Part shown: in pieces, positions 1 through 13,400 of the stretch
Layout of the letters: each line of letters begins with the position of its first letter
Position numbering within the stretch: position 1 is the first letter of the stretch
Source of the DNA: Adineta vaga
Lineage: Eukaryota; Rotifera
Assembly (NCBI GenBank): GCA_021613535.1
Contig: CP075496.1
Coordinates: forward strand, 9,982,001 to 10,046,000
DNA length: 64,000 bases
Direction of reading: 5' to 3'
Notes under the pieces: model-generated
What the model saw: only the letters and a program-made list of their open reading frames with translations
Told to the model about the DNA's origin: nothing
Database searches by the model: none
Translations under genes and position numbers: made by a program

Positions 1-425
1 GATGATCAAATTCAAATGATGAATTCAATTTCTTATTTGTCTGAAAAAAGATTTACTATAAGGTTTCTTTTTCTTTTCACTGATGATTGTTGATGAAAGA
101 AAATTGCATTATTAGGAAGTAAAACTCAGAATGATTTCGAAAGTAAATCAAAAGATTCGTTTTTTCGCAACAGATTAAAATAAAAACAATGAAGAAGTTC
201 TTAATGGGATGATTTGTAAAATTATCTTTGTCGAAATTTTCAAATGGATAATCTGTAGACAAAAAAGTATTTTCGAATGTGTTGAAGCCAAAAAAAACGA
301 TCTGACAATATGTAAATAAGAGAATATTTTATTTTCAACAAAACCGAATTTAATTAAAATATCTTCGAAAAGAAACACCTTCTCTTCATTTTCTTTCACA
401 AAAAACCAATCAGAAATATCTTTTC
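1..425. other. No gene recognised at the left edge
   Basis: AT-rich sequence with short open frames on the minus strand. These have no recognisable domain, and at least one starts on a non-ATG codon. It is the 3' flank of the next minus-strand gene; nothing else can be supported. Confidence 0.5.
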
Positions 426-1571
426 TCAATTTTTATCACAGAATATCGATGACATTTGATATTTATAAAAATAGTTCTCATTCAATGATACTGTATACAT
501 CGAATAATTCGCATCAAATTCAATTTTATAAACTTTTGCTGTAGCTAAAACACCTTTTGCTTGATAAACATCGATTGTTCTCATGCCAAGATGAACGATT
601 GGTACTGATGTATATGTTGCTGTTTGTGTACCAAACCAAAGTCTATTACAATACGGATCATTAGCTAAACGATACAATGAAGTTGAACTAGAGAATCTTA
701 AGCTGTTCATTGAAAAAGAAACGAGATCATACACATAGATAACCGTTGATGACCGTTGCGAAATATAAAGATAATTGTTGTTAATAGCAATATTAAATGG
801 TTCGATATTATAACTTGTTAAATCTAGATAAATTGATATATTCATTGTAGTTAAATTAATAAATCGAATTAAATTCATTTGATCATCAGTAACAAGTAAA
901 CCATTTTTCCATAAAGCTAAACCATAAAATCTACTTGAACTTGAACTAGATGATATACGTATTGTTTGATTGAATCTGAGATTCATATCATATAAATTGA
1001 CACTAAAATTACTGCTAAATGTTATGTAGATATTCTTCGAATCAATTACCATTGATAATGGAACAACTGTTACTGAAATATTTCGAAATCGAGTTAAATT
1101 TGATGCAAAATATTGAGCTATAAAGGTATCTCCTAGTACAATTAAAGTATCATCATATGGATTATAAGTTATAAATCGAGCATCGGAATGTGCTACTGCA
1201 ATTGGAGTATTATTTTGACATTGATTAAGTATATTTTGTGGTGAATAACATGAGCAAAAATTGATATCATAAGTGAGAATAAATTGATCGGAAGTATTGT
1301 CATATGATTGATCGATTTCTTGTATCCATGATTGTTCAATTCGTTGACATGTACGATTCGATGGAAAACAATTAATACCATGACATTGAGTAGTTTTGAA
1401 ATTCATCGATTTTTTATTCGCTAAACAATCACAAAGACAATCCAAACATTTGGAATCTGTTGTAGAGATAAAACTTGTATTTGTTTTTATTGAAATGTTC
1501 TTAATGAATCCAATTTGAAAAGAATTACAGATATGGAATGTGTATAAGAGAAAAATAATGAGTAGTCTCAT
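426..1571 (-). CDS. Secreted Cys-rich / propeller-like protein
   Basis: A 381-residue single-exon ORF with a true ATG. The first ~17 residues are a hydrophobic signal peptide. Residues ~40-120 hold a Cys-rich stretch (CLDCLCDC, then spaced Cys and a CSC), and the rest is a series of hydrophobic/polar beta-strand-like repeats with many N-glycosylation sequons and a short Ser run. The repeats resemble an NHL/YWTD-type beta-propeller in rhythm, but I cannot count blades with certainty. The likely place is the cell exterior. It lies tail-to-head upstream of nothing obvious and shares its strand with the following GPCR and ERH genes. Function unknown; the propeller reading is inference. Confidence 0.65.
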   Translation of the reverse strand: MRLLIIFLLYTFHICNSFQIGFIKNISIKTNTSFISTTDSKCLDCLCDCLANKKSMNFKTTQCHGINCFPSNRTCQRIEQSWIQEIDQSYDNTSDQFILTYDINFCSCYSPQNILNQCQNNTPIAVAHSDARFITYNPYDDTLIVLGDTFIAQYFASNLTRFRNISVTVVPLSMVIDSKNIYITFSSNFSVNLYDMNLRFNQTIRISSSSSSSRFYGLALWKNGLLVTDDQMNLIRFINLTTMNISIYLDLTSYNIEPFNIAINNNYLYISQRSSTVIYVYDLVSFSMNSLRFSSSTSLYRLANDPYCNRLWFGTQTATYTSVPIVHLGMRTIDVYQAKGVLATAKVYKIEFDANYSMYTVSLNENYFYKYQMSSIFCDKN

Positions 1572-1925
1572 TGTTTGTTTTTATGATACTTGAATACAAT
1601 ATTCTTAGAAAATGATTTTTGTTTTTTCTTTTATGTTTTCAAACTAACACACAAGAAATGAAAAATTCATCAAAAAGAAAATTGAAATTTAACTTCAGAT
1701 AAATATTCTTAGCTATCTATATATAAAGAAAAAGAACTTTGAAGTTTTCTTTGAAATAAATTAACGTGACTTCTAATAGATTTTCATCATGTAAAATAGT
1801 CTAAATTTGCTTGCGAGATAAATATTCATATCGTCACTTTATTTCTAGTAAAAAATTCCATATAGTTATCATTTTTTGCTTAAATGAACTATGACTTTTG
1901 AAGTCTAACCTCTTCAAACGTTTGA
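1572..1925. other. Intergenic spacer between two minus-strand genes
   Basis: About 350 bases of AT-rich sequence with no coding signal. It must hold the 3' end of the GPCR gene and the promoter/5'UTR of the secreted protein gene. No distinct element recognised. Confidence 0.5.
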
Positions 1926-2981
1926 TTACGCTCTATCTTTTCTCGTTAATCGTGGCTTAATTCGTAATTGATCATTATTTGCCGTAAATTTCACTGTGTT
2001 TGTTAATGTCCTTAATGGTTGGTTCATTCGTACTGGTTGTGTTTGTGTTTTACACATGATTTTCCTAATAATTCGATAAAATTCTTGTCGAAACATTTTC
2101 CCACTTAATGTTAAGATGTAAAATGTACATGAATGATTAAAAAATGAAATTGTTCGAACGACAATAATAAAAACATTGTCAGCTGCTTTGGTATAATCAT
2201 CTTTTAGTACATTTAATGTTAATGTTGAATATAATTTTTGAACAGCATGTGGTACAGTAGTAATAGTTATGAGAATAACTTGAAGAAAAAGCATAAGCAT
2301 TAATGTTTGATCGCGTTTATTCAATGGAGATATACGTCGACCATCTGGAGCGATTCGACGAAAACGTCGCGTATTTGCGATTGTCCATATACCAAAGATT
2401 AACATGAGTGATGGTGGAATAAGACTATAACCAATTAGATAAACAGAATCATTAAATAAACGATAAAAACCTGGACGAGAATCACAGTTTCTATCGGAAC
2501 CAATTTCGTAAAAAAATAGAACATATGCATAGAAAAGTAGACCAATTAATGTGGTGATAAATATCATCCAACGTGATATTGAAGGACGAGCAAATGCTCG
2601 TAAATGAACATTATATGAACTTGACATTCGTCGATCAAAACATGCCAGAACAATAAACCATGATGATAAAGATTTCGCGGTGAAATACGTATAAAAACGT
2701 ATTTTACAATAGAATAGATTATATTGACCTGGATCGATTTCAAATCCGTCTGATAAGATTCGAGATGGTAAAATAAAAAACACAACAAAATAATTTGCTA
2801 CAGTTGATGCTAAAAAATAATGCACACAGGATGTTTGTCGAAATGTCTTACGGGTAAATATTAACGTATTAAATGTTAAACCAACACTACCCAATATAAA
2901 TAAAGCTATTAAACAGTACCTTGAAAAGATCTCCGAAATTAAATCAAGCATATCAATAACTATTGTTTGAGTTCGATTCAT
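1926..2981 (-). CDS. Orphan rhodopsin-like 7TM receptor (DRR variant)
   Basis: A 351-residue intronless ORF with seven hydrophobic segments. TM1 is about residues 24-44, and TM3 ends in ACFDRR at residues 114-118, so the class A DRY motif reads DRR. TM7 reads NHSCTFY where NPxxY is usual. A Cys at the start of TM3 (YCKIRF) and one in the second extracellular loop (residue ~166) can form the canonical disulfide. The third intracellular loop and the C-tail are short and very basic (RRFRR, KPRLTRKDRA). This fits the large orphan peptide-receptor-like families of bdelloid rotifers (family knowledge, not a database hit). The ligand cannot be told from sequence. Plasma-membrane G-protein signalling is the likely role. 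Confidence 0.85.
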   Translation of the reverse strand: MNRTQTIVIDMLDLISEIFSRYCLIALFILGSVGLTFNTLIFTRKTFRQTSCVHYFLASTVANYFVVFFILPSRILSDGFEIDPGQYNLFYCKIRFYTYFTAKSLSSWFIVLACFDRRMSSSYNVHLRAFARPSISRWMIFITTLIGLLFYAYVLFFYEIGSDRNCDSRPGFYRLFNDSVYLIGYSLIPPSLMLIFGIWTIANTRRFRRIAPDGRRISPLNKRDQTLMLMLFLQVILITITTVPHAVQKLYSTLTLNVLKDDYTKAADNVFIIVVRTISFFNHSCTFYILTLSGKMFRQEFYRIIRKIMCKTQTQPVRMNQPLRTLTNTVKFTANNDQLRIKPRLTRKDRA

Positions 2982-4677
2982 GAAAAATGATATCCTGTTG
3001 TTTGAATAATCATCTGAATGATAAAGAAGAAAATAGAGAGTTTGTTATATTTAAATGAATTCATTCAGTTGGATAGACGTGTGTAGAATGATAAAGCAGT
3101 TTTTTTCAATAGAAGAAAAAGTCAGGAAATAGATTAAATTAATTGTACTGGAATTATTCTAATTATATTTACGTAAGGAAAAGAAAAACATATAGATTAG
3201 ACTTAACTAACCATGGATCTCTATAATGAACGATAGATTTTATCGGAAGAAAACACGACTGACGTAGATTTTTTTCCAAGAAAATATATATAAAGGCGTT
3301 AGGATGCTCTAATTTCTATGAAGAAAATAATAATCCTAATGGATCAGACTTCTATTTTTTTAGTATTCAAGAATTCTAATCATCATATGTCTGCCTATAT
3401 AATCTATTCGATACTATAGACTTAAGTTTCTCAAATACACTTAATTATGCATGGGAAAGATTCCATTTTCACTAATTCAAAGATTCAAATTTATTTTATA
3501 ATTATATAATAATTTTGTTTATCTCTCTCTTTAACTTATAACTTTACTTTATTAATATTGATAATAATTTAGCGAAAAAAAATGAATAAAAATATCTCTG
3601 TCGGATTACAATTTGACAACTTGGTGTTTTATATGACACTGATGTTTTCACGGCAACTGTTGACATTCTCCATCTAAACAGAACGGAATGTCAATCTTTC
3701 TGTTGTACTTTGTACTATTTCAACTAACGATTACTGATCAAATATTGGTTATTGAGTATTAAAATCTCTTCTATCAGAATACTATACGCTAAGGACATAA
3801 TTCATTCTATTCTGAACTTTAGCTAAATAGGAATTTCTACATTATTCTTTTCTTTGAAAAGAAGATGTTAGTCGTCGTTTTCTTTTGTTCTTGAGTCTTT
3901 TTTTCTTCGCAATCTTTGTTATGCTCGCATAGGGTCTATCAACTGAGAGCGACAAATGATGCTTATTTTCTCAGAGATTTAATTAATACGGCCGATTTTC
4001 ATTTTGTTAAATTTTACGACTCGTTTCGAGAAACTGTCAACATTTCTGTTTGAAGACAATTCCACATTTGATAAATTAAATGTTTTCATAAAAAGAAATT
4101 TAAGTTAATAGGACAAGATACTATGACTTGTGTAAACGGATTTGTTTACTAGAGATGACCATTTGAATAACTAAACGTATTTACGAACCATTCATGAAAA
4201 TATGTAATTAAACCAACAAGATTTTACTCGATATACAAAAATACAATTGTATAACAAGATTAATCATTAATTTCTATATTTAGTTAGAAATTCTTATTTA
4301 AAAACAGTGAAAATATCTTCATGCTGTTATATCCCTAGAATGTGCGTGTGTTCTAAGGATACGATGGGAAAATAGTCTGAACAACCTTTTTCTAAACTTC
4401 TTCTCTTATCTTTTAATAATCATTTTTATCTTATTCAAAGACTTCATTCTTTTGAAAACAAACTTCAAAAATAACTGTCAAATGACTATTAAAATGTTCT
4501 GATTAGTTTCATTTATGACCTATTTTGATTTATACATCATTATTAAACATGCCAAATAATAATGTGCTTTACATTTATTTAGTTTTTATTCTACTTTAAC
4601 TACGAAATAACAAAAACCACAATTCACTTCAAACTAAGTGAAAACAAATACGATATAATGAATAATTATAGTTCTTT
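2982..4677. other. 1.7 kb without a recognised gene
   Basis: AT-rich, no long ORF, no recognisable repeat or RNA gene. It separates the GPCR from the ERH gene on the same strand, so it must hold the GPCR 5' region and the ERH 3' flank. The size is large for this compact genome. Confidence 0.5.
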
Positions 4678-5054
4678 TTATCGTCCACCAGCTGCTTGTT
4701 TACGTAATAATTGAAATATTTCTTGTTTAATCCATTCTTTATTATGGGGTTTATATTGACCTGTTTGTTTTTGAAAAACTAAACAACTTAAATCAGATAT
4801 TTCATTAATAAATTCAAATAATTCCGATATATCATATGTAATCGATGGTGACGTTGGATTACGTTTTTTTAAATGTTCTTCAAACACTTTACAAATGCCT
4901 AGAAATACCAAGAAAAAAGAACAAATCAAATCAAATCATGTATACTTTTCTTTTGACTATTACCATCAAGACATTCATCGACAGATTCATAATCAGAATA
5001 CGTTCGAGAATCAAGTTTACTTGTTGATTGAAGAAGAAGAATTGTATGTGACAT
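4678..5054 (-). CDS. ERH: Enhancer of rudimentary homolog (ERH)
   Basis: Two exons joined on the minus strand (5054-4964 and 4898-4678, intron 65 bases, GT-AG, phase 1) give a 103-residue protein, the normal ERH length (about 104). It opens MSHTILLLQ and contains the conserved [15 protein letters not shown], then [34 protein letters not shown] and [16 protein letters not shown]; all match ERH block for block. ERH is a small nuclear dimer that links RNA-processing and transcription factors and is nearly universal in animals and plants. The ATG lies two bases after a pyrimidine-rich AG (TATTTTTATTAG), so a 5'UTR intron or trans-splice site precedes the start. Very confident. Confidence 0.96.
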
Positions 5055-5618
5055 ATCTAATAAAAATAGATTGAAAAAAACAAACAAAGATGAATCTTGA
5101 TTGAATGTCGAAATAACTTTTGAATTTATCTGATCGAACATCATATGAAAAAGTTTATTTCCTCACTCAATCTAATAAGAAAATCTTCATCTATAGAATT
5201 TATTCTATCATGTATTCGGCAGACACTTAATTTAATTAAAAATAGGCTTCTCCTAACTTGTTAGAAGAACAACGAACGAACTATTCCTATCCTCAATAAA
5301 TAGAGATAGATGAACAATTTCTTTATTGGCAAATAGATTCATATTCTAATGCACTAATGCACTTTGATATTTTGTTCAACATTTTTTCATTGAAAAACGA
5401 AAATACAATTGCAATTTTTCATAGAATTTATTTTATGAATTATTTTCGACATAAAAAATTTATAGAGGACAAAGAAATCTAATCATGGCGGGTAACTGTC
5501 AAAATTCAATCATCGTAACCGGAAAATGTTTTCTTTCCGGTCTACATAGAAACTTTCCAATAGACGCGCTCGTTTTTCTTTTTCAAAATTCGTTCAATAT
5601 GACGAAAATTCTTCCGTA
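5055..5618. other. Shared upstream region between ERH and the 5.6 kb ORF
   Basis: Divergent intergenic region. It includes the putative splice acceptor just upstream of the ERH ATG and AT-rich sequence. No gene seen. Confidence 0.5.
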
Positions 5619-5978
5619 ATGAATCATTTCTCAAAATTAAATCATAATGAAGATGATAATTCTCCATTTAGTTTCATTTTACTTAATCAACAATGGAAGG
5701 ATTTTATTTCTCGTTTAGAAAAACTAATATATTTATCATCTCAATATGAAAAAATTGATTTTCATCAAATCGATTCGCCAATTTCTATCGAAGAACCAAG
5801 CATTCATGAAAATTTCCACAAAAACTCTGCAGAATTCTTGACAATTAAGAACAACGTTCGTCAATCATCGAATGGTATAAATAATCTTTTGTAATTGCTC
5901 GATGAAGATAAAAATGATATAGAATTATTTCTGCATTCACTACAAGAATGGAAGAAGAAGACCTTCGAAAATCTATGA
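5619..5978 (+). pseudogene. Small coiled-coil-like ORF broken by an in-frame stop
   Basis: An ATG-started frame of 91 codons ends in TAA at 5892-5894, yet the same frame stays open for 27 more codons of similar protein-like composition (LLDEDKNDIELFLHSLQEW) before a second stop at 5976. The protein is acidic and Leu-rich and looks helical (for example WKDFISRLEKLIYLSSQYE). No signal peptide, TM or known domain is visible. The pattern suits a gene recently killed by a nonsense change, or a short protein whose 3' UTR happens to be open. It is divergent from ERH with about 560 bases between them. Identity unknown. Confidence 0.4.
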
Positions 5979-7447
5979 ATCAGTAAGTTTATGAAAAAAA
6001 AAGCGACAAGAGAGAATAGAAATCTCTGAAGTGATTAGTTCAATTAGTGAAACTATTATTGATGAAAAATATAAAAATCAATAGTTCATTTGTTTTTCTA
6101 GTGTTTGAACAACTATTTCAGACGAACTAAAAAAACATGTTTACTTTCTGTAAATATATTAATTACTATTTGTTCAGTATCATGAGAATACAATCATCTA
6201 ATAAAATATGCTAATCAAATTATAATTTTTTAATCGATTATTTCTACCTTTTGAGTGATAAATTCATGATTTCTTTCTAAAAAAAATCACGTATTTCATA
6301 GTTGATCAAAAACTATATTTCAAAGTATTATGCCAAAAGATCATCTGTATGAATAGAATTTTGGAAGTAATTAGAAATTTATGGACCAATAATCACTTGA
6401 GATTTGAGACCGTGAAATGTTTCTTATTCTAGAGATTTCTATGGTTTTTCAAGGTTGATATTTTTGATCACGCGATACTTATACAGGATGATAAGATGAG
6501 AACAAGTGAAAGCACCTTTTACGATCGATGTAAGAAAAATTCTAATCTATGTAAAAGCTTATTCTACTCCCATAGGATTAAATATGAACATCTTATTCAT
6601 GACATAAAGATTAACATATCATCAACACTTGAAATAGTTACAATCGTCATATGAGATGTTTTCCTTTCAGTTCCCACTGAGATTCTATCAAAACATCTGT
6701 CATTAACTTTTTATCTTGTCTATTTTATCCGGATAAGCTTTTTTCTTTCTGTATTTCAAAAAAAAAAAACACCTGTCAAACGATTGTTTTTGTTACTCTT
6801 TGATAGAACCATTTGGAATGTTATTTTCTATGAAGTCTTCGTTTTGATTTTCAATAAATATGGCTTTGCAACTACGCAAATAATTAAGAATGTGACAAGG
6901 CTAAAAGAGACTGATAAAATAACATATCACGCTTGATTAAATAGAAATTCTTTATGAAAGGTTCCTGTTTTTCTTTCTGTTTTAGTATGTTAACAAATGG
7001 AATCGATCGAATGATTATTATCAAATGTTTTTGATATATTTATCTCGAAAACAATTCTATCAAGATGAGTTTGACTAGATAGTCGATCAAGTTTTTGTTC
7101 TCATGTTTGAATGAAATTGTTGAAGATCATTGATTGTGAGATTTATGATTATGATATGTTGTTCTTAGTATTTTTTTTGTTATTATGGTGTGTCAACAAA
7201 AATTGATAAATCTTTGTCAACAAAACGGCAAAGCGAACGTAATGACGATCTGTTTTTTTCTTCTTCTCGTTCTTCTATCTTTTTCTTTTCCTTTCTTTCC
7301 ATCTATTTGTTCGTGCATGTTTGCCTGCATTACCAAGCAAGACAATGGTGCTCAATCACATTCTTTTATTTCTGTTTCTTAGTTCTCGTCTCCATCAAAG
7401 CTCTATGTTATTTTAGTTTCTTTCAGATCGTTCGCCATCAAAAGAAG
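5979..7447. other. Upstream region of the kinesin gene
   Basis: About 1.5 kb with no independent gene. An open frame from 7190 is in frame with the kinesin but starts on GTG, encodes low-complexity Phe/Ser-rich sequence, and contains a good splice acceptor (TTTCTTTCAG, ending near 7426) just before the real start. I therefore treat it as 5' UTR/intron. The region probably includes the kinesin promoter. Confidence 0.5.
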
Positions 7448-10400
7448 ATGACGTCGGTCAAAGTAGCCGTTCGTGTTCGTCCATTCAATGCACGTGAACG
7501 AGCACGACAAGCCAAATGTATTATTCGAATGAATCAACATGAACAAACAACATTCATACGTAATCCAATTGATGATTCAGTTAAACATTATAAATATGAT
7601 TATTCATATTGGTCATGTGATGAAAATGTTACTAATGAAGTATTTGCAACACAAAAACAAGTCTATCAAGATTTAGGAATTGAAATGTTAGAACATGCAT
7701 TCGAAGGTTATAATGTTTGTATATTTGCGTATGGACAAACTGGAGCAGGAAAATCATTTACAATGATGGGAAAAAATGAATCCGACCAGCAAGGTATTAT
7801 TCCACGTTTATGTGGAGAATTATTTGAACGTATTACAGCATCAACATCTCCTACAACATCATCGCGTATTAAACCACGATATACTGTGGAAGTTTCTTAT
7901 ATGGAAATCTATTGTGAACGTGTACGAGATTTACTTTCACCGAAAAAAAGTCAATCAACCAATGTCGGTAGTTCACATAATTTACGTGTTCGAGAACATC
8001 CAATTATGGGTCCATATGTTGAAGATCTTTCTCGTTTACTTGTCACATCCTATGATGATATATCAAGATTAATCGATGAAGGAAATAAAGCTCGAACAGT
8101 CGCTGCTACAAATATGAATGAAACATCGAGTCGATCCCATGCTGTATTTACAATTTTATTTTCTCAATCGACACATGATGAAATGACAGATTTAACAGCT
8201 GAAAAACAATCGAAAATATCTTTAGTTGATTTAGCTGGAAGTGAACGTGCGGATGCAACCGGTGCAACAGGAGATCGTTTAAAAGAAGGAGCAAATATTA
8301 ATAAATCATTAACTACTCTGGGAAAAGTTATTGCAGCATTGGCAGAAATGGTTTGTTATTCAATATGACAAAAAAAACAAAGAAAAGATGTTTCATTCCT
8401 AATTTTAGAGCTCAAAAAATCGAAAAACACGTTCAGAGAAAAAAGCCGATTTTATACCATACAGAGATTCAGTTTTAACTTGGTTATTAAAAGAAAATCT
8501 TGGTGAGAACAATGATCTTTTTTTTCTGTCTGATCCGGTGATCAGCATGCTGTTCTGAAGATCATAGCAATGGATAGTCCTACTTAACTCTTTCTCCCTC
8601 CCACAAGGATTTTCTCCTAGATTCCGATTGTTTTCGAAAATACGTTCATAGGACCTACAAGAAATGCTATACCTACAGGATGTCTTACCACGTTCTTTTG
8701 AAATCTTTATAAGAGACAATTGATAGAAAGAAATTGATGATATTGTTTTGTAATTAGGTGGCAATTCGAAAACAGCGATGATAGCTGCAATATCACCAGC
8801 TGATATAAATTATGAAGAAACTTTGTCGACACTTCGTTACGCTGATCGTGCCAAAGCTATTGTTTGTAAAGCTGTTATTAATGAAGATGCAAATGCTAAA
8901 TTAATACGTGATTTGAAAGAAGAAATTATTAAATTAAGAGAATTATTAAAACATGAGGCTGGTATTGATATTTCACCTGATGGAACAACGACATCCACTT
9001 TAGCAACACCACCAACAATAGCAGTAGCAGGTGCTGGAAAACATCAACGATTAAAATCATCATCATCACAAAGTAGTGAAGATGCTTTAGAACGCTTGAA
9101 AGAGAATCAAAAACTAATGGATTCATTATGTATGTCTTATGAAGAAAAATTAAAGAAAACAGAAAAAATTATGGCAGAACGGTAAGATATCTATACAAAT
9201 CATTGATAGAACTAAGATTAGACGATGTTTTCGTTTGTAGAGAAGCAGCCTTTCATGAACTCGGTGTTTATTCTAAAAACGATGGAAACGCGGTTGGAAT
9301 CTTTTCACCGAAAAATGTAAGATTAAAATAGTAATAGGTAAGAGAATATTCTCAAATTGATTTGTCATTTTAGTCACCTCATCTGGTCAATTTGAATGAA
9401 GATCCATTGATGTCTGAATGTCTCATGTATTTTATAAAAGATGGTACAACTCGGTAAGATCTATACGAAATTTTTACGTATGAATATATCAAATAAAATA
9501 TACTATAATATTGATTTAGTGTTGGACGTCCTGATGCACCAATACATCAAGATATATGTCTGTCCGGTTCTCATATTGAATCTGAACATTGTATAATTAC
9601 TAATTCTCAAAATATTGTTCATTTAAAGCCGTGCAGTCAAACAACTATGTGTTATGTAAATGGAAAAAGAGTCGATTTTGATACACCAGTTGAATTAACA
9701 TCTGGTTCTCGTGTTATCTTCGGTAAATCACATGTTTTTCGTTTTCTTAATCCTGAACAAGCACGAAAAAAGAATACCAAAGGAGAACCTACTGGTGGTA
9801 TGTTTATTAATCTCTTCTTTCGACTAAATTTCAAAGAGTATTGATATTCTATAGAACCTACCGATTGGAATAGTGCAATCCAAGAATTAATGGAGAAACA
9901 GGGTATTGATATAAAACATGAAATGGAAAAAAAGTAAAATTCGTTTGTTTTTGATTGATTAAAATATTCATTTTCTTTTCTTTTCTTTCTTTTTACTGTA
10001 AAGATTGATGACGATGGAAGAAGCATTTAAACGAGAAAAAGAAGAAGCTGATCGTCTTTTACGTGAACAAAAACTTGAATATGAAACAAAAATAGTTCAA
10101 TTACAAAAACAAGTGATGGAAACATCCATGAGCCAATCGATGTTATCATCAATATTATCATCCACAGCTTTTGTTGATACATCAACATTTATACAACAAC
10201 CATTTCAACAAGATTCATATGAAAATGATAATGATACACTTAGTTGTAAGACAAAGAATGAATCGAACTGTACAAACGGAAATGATACTTGTTTTCTTTT
10301 TAAGATTGTTCTTGGTCAGAACAAGATTATCAATTAGCTTGGTGGGCATGGAAAAAATGGCGATATCATCAAATGACATCATTACGAGTAAGGGCTTTTA

Positions 10401-13400
10401 TTCGACATCGTTTATCGAGTTTGTTATTGAGATAATAATTTTAATTATTAAATTCTAATAGGATTATTCAAATCGTATTCAACCTATTTGGTTGATTAAG
10501 GTATATTTTCCGTTTGTTTGTCGATTGATGTTGTTCGAGACTTTATTCCACAAGGACTAGGTCATATTCGTTGTGTATAAATAATACTGTTAAATGCAGA
10601 ATTTGATAATAAATATCTTCATTGTATTTGTTCGTACTACATGAACTTTATGAGTAGATTTTGATCAGACGAAAGAACTTCTCGAAGCTTTCACATTATT
10701 TTTCTTTTTCATATATATCACTGTTGTTTGTGTTCTTCTTCATGTTTTTCTTAAACTTTGTTTTCCTATTTCTATTATAGGATCTTTTGTGGGGTAATAG
10801 TGTTTATCTCAAAGAAGCGAATGCAATTAGTGTTGAACTGCATAAACGTGTTCAATTCCAATTTGTACTTTTAACTGATACACTTTATTCACCTTTACCA
10901 ACTGATCTATGTTCATCACCATCATCTTCACAACGTACAATTGTTGCTGTTGAAGTACAAGATTTGAAGAATGGCGCTGTACATTATTGGACTTTAGAAA
11001 AATTTCGGTAAATTGAATTCTTCTATATATTGTATTTCTTATATGATTCCCTGCATCTTCATCTCTCTGCTTGATAATAATTAGTAGTATTAGAATACGA
11101 ATAGCGATGTAAAAGAATGAATGTTTCCGAGCTATAACTAAAATCTATCAAATCATATTGATTTAATTGATTCTATCTTTGATATATGATTTGTATCTTG
11201 TCTTGCTAAACTCATACCTACACCCATGTAGATCACGTTTGGAAACCATGCGTCATATATACAATTGTGAACAAGTTTCAATTCCACGTGCTGTGAGTTA
11301 TAATGATATGAGCGATTCACCATCGCAATATACTGCTATGACATCCGATACTCGACATTCAAGTTTTGATGATTCAATTCCAACACCAACTGTTAAAGGA
11401 CAATTTGATTTTTCATCGAAAGCAAGGTTTGTGCATGTCGTGTGCTTCATCGATATTGTCTTATATACATATACATATATATATATATATACATATTTAT
11501 CCCTTTCGAAGACGGAAAAACATTCTGATCACTAATCTTATGCTTTCGTTTTTCTTTTCAATAGACAACGATTGGAATTAATGCGTGAAATGTATACAAA
11601 TGCTGCCGATGAATCACCAACTTCACCTGATCGAAATCAAGAACTTTTAGCAAATAATGGTGCAACATTCGTTTCTCTTCAAGCTGATCCATTCTATGAT
11701 CGTTTTCCATGGTTTCGACCGATTGGAAGGTACGAAAACTTTTTATATTTATCAAATGTTTCTTCAACGATTTTTCTCTACAGAGCATTTATTTATTTAA
11801 CGAATCTTTTGCATGGAATACCATTGGTACAAACTGTTGCAATTGTATCTGAACATGGTGAAGTTAAAGGTTATTTAAAAATAGCATTACAACAATTACA
11901 AACAACAGATACAACAGATGAACAAATTAAATTAATGAGATCATATAGAAACGCAAATGGAATGACAAAAATTACCTTTGATGATGAAACCTATTTTCAA
12001 GTAAGCTTATAGAAGATTTCATTTATTGAATCAAAATATCTCACTGTGTAATCATTTTAGGCAATGAACAGTCTATCATCAATTGATTTAATTAAATCAT
12101 GTGATTCATTAGATCCAAATCTTCGATTTGTTGAAGGACAATCTCAACATGGTCTCAATGATGCTTTACACCAAAAGACTTCTTCTGGTACTCTATCACC
12201 ATCATTTCCTTCAAGTAAATTGTGTTCTTTTTTTTCGTAAACATACAATTTGTTTTATTTATTTTTTAAGAATCACAAATAATGACGACCAGTGATATTC
12301 CATCAAACGAATTATTGCAAAAACTCGGTGTTGAATATCAATTTCGTGTTACAGTTTTAGAAGCGTCTCAAATCTCATCAGATTATGCAGATATATTTTG
12401 TCAATTTAATTTTCTTCATCAACAGCAAGAAGCTTATTCAACTGAACCACTCAAAAATCAAGGCAAACCAGGACCACCATTAGGATTTTTTCATGTACAA
12501 AATGTAATTTTCCAACTTCAACTATTTTTCTTTTAAAAGAAAATCATCTGAATTCTTTTTCTTTTCAATCATTATAGTTCAGTGTTATTGTTACACATGC
12601 ATTTATTGATTATCTTCGAACGAAACCAGTCGTATTCGAAGTTATGGGTCATTATCAAGATCAATCGAACTCTGTTCAAAATAGGTAAATCACTGGTTGA
12701 GGAGATAAATTGATTGTACATTCAATGGAATAATCTTTAGCTCATCATCATCATCAAAGAATACATCAGCACCATCGGCACCTTCCATGGCTTTTTCAAA
12801 ACCAGTTCCTGCACAAACATTAAACATAGTGACACCACCTAGGTTAATTTTAATTCATACATTATCTCGAACATTATGATAAAATTCAATTTATTTTAGC
12901 ACTACGAATCAAGTACATGCTACTCATGATCTTCTTGTTTGGTATGAAATCTTTGAACTATCGCCAACTGGAGAGTAAGTTTTCTTTTTAAAAAATCAAT
13001 AATTGTTCATAGAAATTAATATGAAGATATGCTGCTGTTACTGTTGATCATTCCGATGATGTTCCATGTTCAGGTCGATTTATTCTTCACCAAGGCATTC
13101 AACGTCGTATTGGAATAACACTTTGTCATGAATCAGGTTCTGAATTGATTTGGAAAGATGTTCAAGAAGTTGTTGTTGGTAAAGAAATTCTCTAACAAGA
13201 AAACAGACATTCATTATTCATATTTTTTGATTTCATAGGACGTATTCGTGGACAACGAGATTCTGTTTTTGATGAATCGGATGGTCAAGTTCTATCATTA
13301 AATATTATCTCTGCTCATTACATTCAAAAACACCATGATGAACGAACATTTTATCATTTTGAAGTTGCATGGGATTCTTCATTACATAATTCTTTACTAT

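Noticed and set aside
7190-7447. N-terminal extension of the kinesin frame
   Set aside because: Starts on GTG, Phe/Ser-rich low complexity, and contains a splice acceptor right before the true ATG at 7448.
8405-8764. 119-codon minus-strand frame overlapping kinesin exon 2 and intron 2
   Set aside because: It covers a real plus-strand exon and has no domain; it is a shadow.
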